Under the pieces are notes generated by a model. It was given only the letters and a program-made list of their open reading frames with translations, had not been told where the DNA came from and did not search any database. From Hylemonella sp. UBA6679 (GTDB lineage: Bacteria; Pseudomonadota; Gammaproteobacteria; Burkholderiales; Burkholderiaceae_C): a stretch of DNA of 12,812 bases. The position numbers and the translations under genes were made by a program. This document shows, piece after piece, positions 5,769 to 12,152 of this stretch; position 1 is the first letter of the stretch; the number at the start of each line of letters is the position of its first letter. The stretch spans positions 1 through 12,812 of the forward strand of contig DKJZ01000031.1 of assembly GCA_002454975.1 (NCBI GenBank). Reading direction: 5' to 3'.

Positions 5769-6410
5769 TCACAACTTGACCAGGTGCACGCCCAAGGCCT
5801 CTTCGTAGGGCGGCACGTGGCAGTCTATGATGTCACATGGGGCAATTTGTACGGTGGCACCCACCACACCAGCGCGCAAGGGCAGGGTGGTGCAATGCCT
5901 GTCGACCAGCACGGCCAGGGTGATGTGCGCTGCGCCTTTGGCAATGAGGTAATTCACCACCCGCAGCAGTGAGTGGCCGGTGTAGAGCACATCGTCGACC
6001 ACCAGCACGTGGTAGCCCTGCAAGCTGGTATGGGCTTGCGCTTGGGTTTCTTGCAAGCGCGTTTCCGAGTGCAAGAGCGTGAGGTCGTCCGCGTAGCGTT
6101 TGACCATCAGGTCAAGCCGCAAAGCAGGGCGCAAATCATGCTCCAACAATTTTTCACACAAGAGGTCTGCCAGCGGTGCGCCGCGCCGCAGCACGCCCAA
6201 CACACACCAGGGCAGGGCGCTACCGGGGTGCGTCGGCGAGTCACCCGTGAGCAGGGTGCTCGGTGGCTGCGAGGTGATCAAGCCCGCGTGCGAGCCGTGC
6301 CCGGCATGCATCAAGGCAGCCACCTGTGCGGCCATCTGATCGAGCAATTTGCTCGTTTGCAAACGGTCAAACAAGACCGTGTTGCTCAAGGCATGTGCCA
6401 ACTCTCGCAT
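5769..6410 (-). CDS. PyrR-like phosphoribosyltransferase
   Basis: This 213-residue type I phosphoribosyltransferase is cytosolic. The PRPP-binding loop is VLVVDDVLYTGHS (136-148), with the acidic pair D139-D140. GVLRRGAPLADLL (about 72-84) fits the pyrophosphate loop, and KRYADDL (104-110) resembles the YRDDL of PyrR. PyrR proteins are RNA-binding attenuators of pyrimidine genes and/or uracil PRTases, and usually have about 170-180 residues. This one carries an extra loop of about 25 residues at 41-67, rich in Ser/Pro/Gly. Its context is not a pyr operon. Its ATG overlaps the TGA of the BON-domain gene (TGATG), so translation is probably coupled. I call it PyrR-like rather than PyrR because neither regulation nor substrate can be confirmed. 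Confidence 0.8.
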   Translation of the reverse strand: MRELAHALSNTVLFDRLQTSKLLDQMAAQVAALMHAGHGSHAGLITSQPPSTLLTGDSPTHPGSALPWCVLGVLRRGAPLADLLCEKLLEHDLRPALRLDLMVKRYADDLTLLHSETRLQETQAQAHTSLQGYHVLVVDDVLYTGHSLLRVVNYLIAKGAAHITLAVLVDRHCTTLPLRAGVVGATVQIAPCDIIDCHVPPYEEALGVHLVKL

Positions 6411-7066
6411 CAGGCGTGGATGCTGAGCATGTCCACCACCCGGGCCACGCCGCGGGTGCCGTAAGCCGCACCAATGACCGCATCTCGGTCGGCCAATGAA
6501 TCGACCGAGCCTTCCAAAGTGACTGTACCGCGCTCAACCTTGATGTGCAGCCGCTCTGCCTCGCGTTGGGCATGGCGGGTGAGGGCGGCCGTGATTTCTT
6601 TGCTGATGTCTTTGGTGTTGATCTGCGCCTTGACCACAATGCGGTTGCTCAGGCCCCGCACACCTTGCAGGTGACGCACCGATTGTTCCGCGCTGGCGAG
6701 CTGGTATTGCCAATCGACATCCCCCATGAGGGTGACCCAGCCTTGGTCCACCTCGACCTGGATGCGTTCGCTGGGCACCCAGGTGTGCCAACGCAGCGCG
6801 TACAGGGCAGCCTGGGCGATTTCCGTGTCGCTGCGTTTGTGGTCGGTGGCGAGCTTGACGTCGAGCTCCATCGCAATGGCTTTGACGCCTTGGACATGGC
6901 GCACCGCTTTTTCTGCTGCCAACTTTTCGATGTAGGTGCCAATGTGACCGGTTAAGGTCACCACGCCGTCTTTGACGATCACACCAATGTTGTCTGCGTT
7001 GATGGCTGGGTCCCAGGCCAACTCGGCCAGCACATCATCTTTGAGTTGTGTGTCTGTTTTGATCAT
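6410..7066 (-). CDS. Triple BON-domain protein
   Basis: This 218-residue protein is built of three BON domains, at about residues 5-72, 80-147 and 152-217. Each has the V-x-V-x-x-G-x-V-T-L-x-G pattern (GVVTLTG, GWVTLMGDV, GTVTLEGSV). BON domains bind phospholipid or act in osmotic and envelope stress, as in OsmY. OsmY is exported, but here no signal peptide is visible, so a cytoplasmic location is expected. I start at the ATG at 7066, which has a strong AAGGGG ribosome binding site (7078-7073) and gives the normal N-terminus MIKTDTQLKDDVL; a longer frame upstream adds only a basic tail. Its stop overlaps the PyrR-like start by one base. Confidence 0.9.
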   Translation of the reverse strand: MIKTDTQLKDDVLAELAWDPAINADNIGVIVKDGVVTLTGHIGTYIEKLAAEKAVRHVQGVKAIAMELDVKLATDHKRSDTEIAQAALYALRWHTWVPSERIQVEVDQGWVTLMGDVDWQYQLASAEQSVRHLQGVRGLSNRIVVKAQINTKDISKEITAALTRHAQREAERLHIKVERGTVTLEGSVDSLADRDAVIGAAYGTRGVARVVDMLSIHA

Positions 7067-7205
7067 GCATTGCCCCTTGAGTGAAGGCCTCCCGTGCGGA
7101 GACAAGCCGACTTTAGGCCGCTTGGTTTTTCGACCTTTGAGCCAACGCAAACTTGCTGCGTGTGCGGCCCTCGAGAATCAATCCAACTCAAAAGAAGGTT
7201 GATCC
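7067..7205. promoter_or_regulatory. Shared divergent control region, BON gene / phosphoribosyltransferase
   Basis: The 139 bases separating the divergent start codons must hold both promoters. Ribosome binding sites are seen at each end (AAGGGG on the minus strand, 7078-7073; AAGAAGG on the plus strand, 7192-7198). A long-range inverted repeat pairs GGCCGC (7116-7121) with GCGGCC (7164-7169). GCAA-AC-TTGC (7147-7156) forms a small palindrome between them. I could not assign sigma-factor boxes. Confidence 0.45.
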
Positions 7206-7841
7206 ATGAAATTTTTAGACCGGTTGGATGCCGCCGAACAGCTCTCGGTGGCGCTGAGCGCCTACCGTGGCAGTTTTCCTTTGGTCTTGGGCATTCCACG
7301 AGGCGCTTTGCCCATGGCCCGACTCATTGCACAGCGCCTGGGTGGGGACATGGACGCCGTGTTGGTGAGAAAGCTGCGTTTTCCTGGCGCCCCAGAGCTT
7401 GCCATGGGTGCGATGGACGCCTCAGGTTGGACTTACCTGAACCCAGACCTCAGTGCCTCGATCAACGCCCACGATGTGGCACAAGAAAAAGCCCATCAGC
7501 TCAAAGTGCTGCAGGCCCGCGAAGAAGCCTATTTTCATGACCGCGAGCCTTTGTCACCCTTGGACCGTACGGTGATCGTGGTGGACGATGGCTTGGCCAC
7601 CGGTGCCACCATGTTGGCTGCCTTGCATTCGGTGTGGGTGCAGCGGCCCAAAACCCTGGTGTGCGCCGTGCCCGTGGCTTCACCCCAAGCCTTGGCGCTG
7701 GTCAAGCCGTGGTGCGACACCGTGGTTTGTCTACAGACCGAGACCGACTTTCAAGCGGTCGGGCAGTTTTACGAGAGCTTTGACCAAGTTGACGACATGC
7801 AAGCGCTCAACATCCTGCACGGGGCGCACTTGCATGCCTGA
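7206..7841 (+). CDS. Predicted phosphoribosyltransferase, COG1926-like
   Basis: This 211-residue protein is a stand-alone PRTase domain. The PRPP loop is VIVVDDGLATGAT (123-135) with acidic D127-D128. GIPRGALPMARLIAQ (29-43) is the pyrophosphate loop, and VLVRKLRFPGAPELAMGA (52-69) is typical of the COG1926 group. That group is often found in stress or dormancy clusters with BON, Hsp20 or universal-stress genes, and its substrate is unknown. It starts at the ATG at 7206, with AAGAAGG seven bases before. It shares only the PRPP-loop architecture with the PyrR-like PRTase encoded divergently, so the pair does not look like a recent duplication. The stop codon lies in the first copy of a 13-base tandem repeat. 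Confidence 0.88.
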   Translation: MKFLDRLDAAEQLSVALSAYRGSFPLVLGIPRGALPMARLIAQRLGGDMDAVLVRKLRFPGAPELAMGAMDASGWTYLNPDLSASINAHDVAQEKAHQLKVLQAREEAYFHDREPLSPLDRTVIVVDDGLATGATMLAALHSVWVQRPKTLVCAVPVASPQALALVKPWCDTVVCLQTETDFQAVGQFYESFDQVDDMQALNILHGAHLHA

Positions 7842-7854
7842 TTTGCATGCCTGA
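7830..7854. repeat. Tandem 12/13-bp repeat across a stop codon
   Basis: TTGCATGCCTGA occurs at 7830-7841 and again at 7843-7854, with a one-base spacer (period 13). The first TGA is the stop of the phosphoribosyltransferase gene, so the unit duplicates the final His-Ala codons and the stop, probably by replication slippage. Confidence 0.75.
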
Positions 7855-8010
7855 CTTGTTTGTCTGGTTTGTCTAAGTCCAGGTATGCGGTCGTGAACAC
7901 AAAGAGCATTGTGCAAGCTGGATGATGGATGCATGTATGTTGGTTAACATAATAAGCATCGTGAGGCCGAAAGATGCAGGTCAGGGCGCTTGTACATCAG
8001 TTCATGCAGA

Positions 8011-8679
8011 TCACCGAGCCCAACCAGCCGCAAAGGCTGCAATCAAGGCCATGGACTCCTTGCGGTCAGCGCGCTTGGCAAACTCATGCGCTGTGAGGCC
8101 CAAATTGTTCTTAAGGGTCGGATCGGCGCCAGCCTCAAGCAAAACTTTCACAGCCTCCGGTGTGCCGTACATGGCGGCCATCATCAAGGGCGTGCTGCCG
8201 TTGGGAGACTCGGCATCAATGTAGGCATGCTTGTCGAGCAACACGCGAACAATCACCACATTGCCTTTGGTGGCAGCGTAATGCAGCGCCGTCCAACCCG
8301 GCTTATTGATGTCGGCGCCACGGGCAACGAGCGCCTGCACCAACTCTTGGTCGCCGCGCAAAGATGCCAGCATCAAAGGGGTTTCATCGTTGCCGTTGCG
8401 CTGGTCGATGCGTGTGTCTCGGTGGTTGATCAGCACACGCGCCACTTGCCGTGCCGAATCATTCATGGCCAGCATCAAGCCATGTTCGCCTTTGGGGCTG
8501 GGGGTGTTGGGGTCAAAGCCGCGCCGGAGCAATTGCTGCAAAGTGGCGGCATCGTCTCGGTTGATGGCAGCAAAAAAGTCTTCGTAGGAGCCGGCCCACG
8601 CACTTAAGAAAACACTTGAACTGATGAAAAATATTCCTTTTAAAACAATGCGATAAAAGGATTTATTAAAGTTTTTCAT
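8011..8679 (-). CDS. Exported ankyrin-repeat protein
   Basis: This 222-residue protein has a signal peptide at 1-29 (KNFNKS... basic start, hydrophobic core, predicted SAWA|GS cleavage), so it should act in the periplasm. The mature part is about five ankyrin repeats, clearest at 98-126, 128-157 and 161-190 (TPLMLAS.RG, TALHYAATKGN, TPLMMAAMYGT), each with the LL..GAD turn. Ankyrin repeats bind other proteins; the partner is unknown. The start ATG overlaps the tatD stop by four bases (ATGA), making it the last gene of the mltG-tmk-holB-tatD operon. The first 28 codons are strikingly AT-rich compared with the rest of the gene. Confidence 0.88.
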   Translation of the reverse strand: MKNFNKSFYRIVLKGIFFISSSVFLSAWAGSYEDFFAAINRDDAATLQQLLRRGFDPNTPSPKGEHGLMLAMNDSARQVARVLINHRDTRIDQRNGNDETPLMLASLRGDQELVQALVARGADINKPGWTALHYAATKGNVVIVRVLLDKHAYIDAESPNGSTPLMMAAMYGTPEAVKVLLEAGADPTLKNNLGLTAHEFAKRADRKESMALIAAFAAGWAR

Positions 8680-9467
8680 GAGAAAAATAAGTCATCAAAA
8701 TTGCGGCTTGTTGCTTCGGCCATGGTCTCGACACTGCAGCCCTTGATTTGGGCAAGTTGCTTGGCCACAAACGGCACGTAAGCCGGTGTGTTGGTTTTAC
8801 CGCGGTAGGGCGCGGGTGCCAAATACGGGCTGTCGGTTTCAATCAAAAGCCTGTCCATGGGCACAAAACCGGCCACATCGCGGAGATCTTGGGCATTTTT
8901 GAAGGTCAAGATACCCGAAAACGAGATGTAAAAACCCAAATCCAGGGCCGCGCGGGCCACGGCTTGCGTTTCCGTGAAGCAGTGAAACACCCCGCCCGCA
9001 CCCCCTGCCCCGCCCTCGCCCATCTCTTTGAGGATGGCAATCGTGTCATCGGAGGCACTGCGGGTGTGGATGATCATGGGTTTTTGCAGGGTTTGTGCGG
9101 CCCGAATGTGGGTGCGAAAACGCTCGCGCTGCCAAGCCATGTCAGCCACGCTGCGGCCCTCAAGGCGGTAGTAGTCCAAACCCGTTTCACCAATACCCAC
9201 CACACGGTCCAAACTTCCGAGCGTTAAGAGCTCATCCAAGGTGGGTTCACGCATTTGGGCGCTGGCTTCGTAATCTGGGTGCACGCCTGCAGTGGCCCAA
9301 AAATTATCGAAATCCAAGGCCAACTGGTGCACCTGTGGAAAGTCCTCCAGGGTGGTGGATATGCACAACGCCCGGGTGACTTGCGCGGTTTGCATGGCCG
9401 CGCGTATGTCGGGCAGCTGGGCCATGAGCTCAGGAAAATTCAGGTGGCAGTGGGAATCAGTGAACAT
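8676..9467 (-). CDS. tatD: TatD-family metal-dependent hydrolase (DNase)
   Basis: This 263-residue TatD/YcfH-type amidohydrolase has a TIM barrel with metal-dependent nuclease activity. Ligands seen are H6 and H8 (DSHCH), E94 (GIGETGLDYY), H134 (IIHTR), H162 (FHCF) and D212 (ETDSPYL). Full length matches the family. A small Gly-rich insert (GEGGAGGAGG, 150-159) precedes the HCF strand. It follows holB directly: the tatD start lies 11 bases inside the holB end, and its own end overlaps the ankyrin gene by ATGA. The order holB-tatD is standard, although a pilZ gene often lies between them. The family has roles in DNA repair and peptidyl/aminoacyl-DNA processing; the precise role here is not deducible. 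Confidence 0.93.
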   Translation of the reverse strand: MFTDSHCHLNFPELMAQLPDIRAAMQTAQVTRALCISTTLEDFPQVHQLALDFDNFWATAGVHPDYEASAQMREPTLDELLTLGSLDRVVGIGETGLDYYRLEGRSVADMAWQRERFRTHIRAAQTLQKPMIIHTRSASDDTIAILKEMGEGGAGGAGGVFHCFTETQAVARAALDLGFYISFSGILTFKNAQDLRDVAGFVPMDRLLIETDSPYLAPAPYRGKTNTPAYVPFVAKQLAQIKGCSVETMAEATSRNFDDLFFS

Positions 9468-10455
9468 GTCGCATCGCGGTTTGGGCTTGGCTGACCAAGG
9501 CTTCGAGCATCAGGCCAGCATTGAAAGGGTGTTCTGCACTCAGGCGAGCCTGGGCCAAAGACTTCGCCCACGGGCTCAGGGCGCTCAAGGGGGGCATTTG
9601 GCTGGGAAGGTCGCTGCGCATGAAAAAGCGTGGCTCGGCACCGCTGCTGACCACCATCAGGTCGTGACACAGCTTTTGCAAAGCATCGAGCAACTCCGAG
9701 GGGCTGAAATCTTTGACCCACTGGGTATCGCCATGCCACATGGCTTTGGGAAGGTTTTGCCACAGCTCGCTGCCTCGCCCCGATTGTGCATCGCGCCAGG
9801 CATCCAGGGGGCGCCCGCCAGAGGCGCGCAACAATTTCTCGGCCTCGGTGGCGGGCACGCCTTGGGCTTCAAGCCAGGCCAGCGCATCGGCCGCTGGCGG
9901 CCAATGCAAGGTGTGCACCAAACAACGGCTGCGAATGGTGGGCAGCAGTTGGTGGGCCGCCTCCGTGGCCAGCACAAAGCGAACATCCCCAGGGGGTTCT
10001 TCCAGGGTTTTGAGCAAGGCGTTGGCCGTCACATGGTTCATGCGCTCAGCCGGGAACACCAAAACCGCTTTGCCCCGGCCTCGTGCGCTGGTGCGTTGGC
10101 TGAACTCAACCGCTTCGCGCATGGCTTCAACGCGGATGTCTTTGCTGGGCTTGCGCTTCTTGTCGTCGATCTCTTTTTGCGCTTTTTCATCCAGCGGCCA
10201 GCCCAGGGCCAGCAGTGTGGTCTCGGGCATCAACATGCACACATCGGCATGGGTGTGCACAGCCAAAGCGTGGCAGCTCGGGCAGGTGCCGCAAGCGCCT
10301 TGCGCAGAAGGCGACTCGCACAGCCAGGCCCGCACCAGTGACAAAGCCAGATCCAATTGCCCCAGCCCAGACGGCCCCTGCAACAGCCAAGCATGCCCGC
10401 GCTGGGCCAACAAATGCGCCGTTTGCTGCGCAATCCAAGGTGGTGTTGCCGTCAT
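9457..10455 (-). CDS. holB: DNA polymerase III subunit delta prime
   Basis: This 332-residue delta-prime subunit of the clamp loader works with delta, tau/gamma and beta to load the sliding clamp. A four-cysteine zinc module is present (C46, C55, C58, C61; CGTCPSC). NALLKTLEEPP (145-155) and IRSRC (174-178, the SRC arginine-finger motif) are typical. The P-loop-like GPSGLGQL (27-34) has Gln33 where Lys would bind ATP, which agrees with delta prime being non-catalytic. I start at the ATG at 10455, whose ATGA overlaps the tmk stop; an upstream in-frame start would only add a basic 14-residue tail. It overlaps tatD by 11 bases. Confidence 0.94.
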   Translation of the reverse strand: MTATPPWIAQQTAHLLAQRGHAWLLQGPSGLGQLDLALSLVRAWLCESPSAQGACGTCPSCHALAVHTHADVCMLMPETTLLALGWPLDEKAQKEIDDKKRKPSKDIRVEAMREAVEFSQRTSARGRGKAVLVFPAERMNHVTANALLKTLEEPPGDVRFVLATEAAHQLLPTIRSRCLVHTLHWPPAADALAWLEAQGVPATEAEKLLRASGGRPLDAWRDAQSGRGSELWQNLPKAMWHGDTQWVKDFSPSELLDALQKLCHDLMVVSSGAEPRFFMRSDLPSQMPPLSALSPWAKSLAQARLSAEHPFNAGLMLEALVSQAQTAMRHVH

Positions 10456-11081
10456 GCGAAACCCTTGGCTTTGACGGCGGCCAGCACATCGGCCCACACC
10501 GCGTCACGCGTCTGGTTAGCTTCCAAGCGGGCAAAACGCTGCGGGTCTTGCGCCGCGCGCTGGGCATAGCCCGCGCGCACGGCTTCGAAAAAAGCCACGG
10601 GCTGGGCTTCGAATTTGTCGGGCACGCGCGCGCCGGCCAAGCGCTGCGCAGCAATGGCTGGGTCGAGGTCAAACCACAGGGTCAGGTCAGGTTGCCGCAC
10701 AGCATGACCCGCCTGGGTGCCAATTGCTTGCACCCATTGCTCCAAAGTTTGTAGCACGGCCAGGTCAAAACCACGTCCCCCGCCTTGGTAGGCAAACGTG
10801 GCATCGGTGTAGCGGTCGCACAGCACCACATCGCCACGCGCCAGCGCCGGTTCAATCACCTGCTGCAAATGGTCGCGCCGAGCGGCAAACACCAACAGCG
10901 CTTCGGTCATGGCGTCCATGGGTTCGTTCAAGACGAGTGCGCGCAGCTTTTCCGCCAGGGGCGTGCCACCAGGCTCACGGGTCAGCACCACGGTGTGGCC
11001 ACGCGCGCGTAAAACACTGGCCAACCCCTCAATGTGGGTGGACTTGCCCGCGCCGTCGATGCCTTCGAAACTGATGAACAT
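10452..11081 (-). CDS. tmk: Thymidylate kinase
   Basis: This 209-residue enzyme phosphorylates dTMP to dTDP with ATP, an essential step in dTTP supply. The Walker A motif is GIDGAGKST (7-15), followed by REPGGTPLAE (35-44) for dTMP binding and DRY (89-91). A LID-like Arg/Asp segment lies at about 147-157 (RLAGARVPDKF). Length is standard. It starts 12 bases after the mltG stop with no strong ribosome binding site visible, and overlaps holB by four bases (ATGA). The mltG-tmk-holB order is the conserved one for proteobacteria. Confidence 0.96.
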   Translation of the reverse strand: MFISFEGIDGAGKSTHIEGLASVLRARGHTVVLTREPGGTPLAEKLRALVLNEPMDAMTEALLVFAARRDHLQQVIEPALARGDVVLCDRYTDATFAYQGGGRGFDLAVLQTLEQWVQAIGTQAGHAVRQPDLTLWFDLDPAIAAQRLAGARVPDKFEAQPVAFFEAVRAGYAQRAAQDPQRFARLEANQTRDAVWADVLAAVKAKGFA

Positions 11082-11093
11082 GCTGGGAGCTCG

Positions 11094-12113
11094 CTACTGT
11101 GCTAAGGGTTTAGGTTGGAGGCGACGTTGGTACTGGTTCACCGCCTGATTGTGCGCTTGCAAGGTGTCAGAAAACTGGCTGCTTCCGTCGCCGCGCGCCA
11201 CAAAATACAGCGCTTTGGAGCTCGCTGGCTTGACCGCTGCCAACAGGGCCGCCTGGCCCGGCATGGCAATCGGGGTGGGCGGCAGGCCACCCCGGGTGTA
11301 GGTGTTCCAGGGTGTGTCGGTTTTCAGGTCTTTTTTACGCAAATTGCCATCAAACGCCGCGCCCAAACCATAAATCACCGTTGGGTCAGTTTGCAGCGGC
11401 ATGCCCATGCGAAGCCGGTTGTGAAACACCGACGCAATCAGCGGCCGGTCCGAGGCACGGCCGGTTTCTTTTTCCACAATGCTGGCCAAAATCAGGGCGT
11501 CTTGCGGTGTTTTTAGGGGGCTACCTGTCTCGCGTTGCGCCCAGATTTTCTCCAAACGCTTGTCCATGGCGCGTAAAGCACGGGCTAAAAGTTCTTTGTC
11601 GCTCGAGCGCTTGGCGTAGGTGTAGGTGTCGGGGTAAAAGCGCCCTTCTGGGTGCAAGCCCGGGCGACCCAGCAGAGCCATCAAATCAGCGTCGCTCAGG
11701 GCCGAGGTGTGGTCTTGCAGCTGGTCTGCGGCCTTGAGCGCCGCACGCAGCTGCCGAATGTTCCAGCCCTCCACCACGGTCAGGGCAAGCAGTGAGGCTT
11801 CGCCACGCACGAGCTTTTGCAACAAACTGCGGGGAGTGGTGCCTGGCGTGATTTCATAGCTGCCAGCCTTGATCTGGCGGGCCTGGCCGGAGACGCGAAA
11901 CCACGCATACAACAAGGTGGGGTTGATGTTCACGCCTGTGTCACGCACCGCCACCGCAATCGCTTTGGGTGAGGTGCCTGGGTCAATGGCCAGGTCCAAA
12001 GCCTGTGCCGACCCCGACCAGCGCAGGTCGTGGTGCAGCCACCAAAGCGCAGCCGCGCCGAGCAGCAAGCTCAACAGGCCCGCAGCCAGCAGCGATCGAC
12101 GCCATAACCTCAC
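11094..12113 (-). CDS. mltG: Endolytic murein transglycosylase MltG
   Basis: This inner-membrane lytic transglycosylase of the YceG family cleaves nascent glycan strands and sets their length. Numbered from the GTG start I chose, it has 339 residues. A basic N-terminus is followed by one membrane segment at about 8-26, then a LysM-like region and the catalytic domain. Catalytic E214 lies in ASIVEKET, followed by LQTDPTVIYG, NTYTRGGLPPTPI and a C-terminal YFVARGDGSSQFS. The GTG at 12113 has an AGGACGG ribosome binding site seven bases before. A TTG six codons upstream (12131) is the alternative. It heads the minus-strand operon and diverges from ygfZ across only 39 bases. Confidence 0.92.
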   Translation of the reverse strand: MRLWRRSLLAAGLLSLLLGAAALWWLHHDLRWSGSAQALDLAIDPGTSPKAIAVAVRDTGVNINPTLLYAWFRVSGQARQIKAGSYEITPGTTPRSLLQKLVRGEASLLALTVVEGWNIRQLRAALKAADQLQDHTSALSDADLMALLGRPGLHPEGRFYPDTYTYAKRSSDKELLARALRAMDKRLEKIWAQRETGSPLKTPQDALILASIVEKETGRASDRPLIASVFHNRLRMGMPLQTDPTVIYGLGAAFDGNLRKKDLKTDTPWNTYTRGGLPPTPIAMPGQAALLAAVKPASSKALYFVARGDGSSQFSDTLQAHNQAVNQYQRRLQPKPLAQ

Positions 12114-12140
12114 TGTGTGTCCGTCCTTCAAAACGTTGAT

Positions 12141-12152
12141 GATAATTCACCC
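12141..12152 (+). promoter_or_regulatory. Candidate near-leaderless -10 box of ygfZ
   Basis: GATAAT (12141-12146) is followed by six bases (TCACCC) and then the ATG, with no Shine-Dalgarno sequence. This repeats the ldcA layout exactly, including the same spacing and an ATGAGCAA start. No good -35 is visible. It lies in the short gap that also carries the mltG start region. Confidence 0.4.

Noticed and set aside
7842..8010. Terminator between the converging PRTase and ankyrin genes
   Set aside because: Only short imperfect stems (for example GCATC…GATGC) without a following T-run on either strand; not enough to call.
9292..10341. Antisense frame of about 349 codons over tatD and holB
   Set aside because: It crosses two confident genes and shows no domain; it is a shadow of high-GC codon use.
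9457..10455. Degenerate P-loop of HolB (Gln for Lys) as a loss-of-function mutation
   Set aside because: Delta-prime subunits normally lack a working ATP site, so this is expected for the family.
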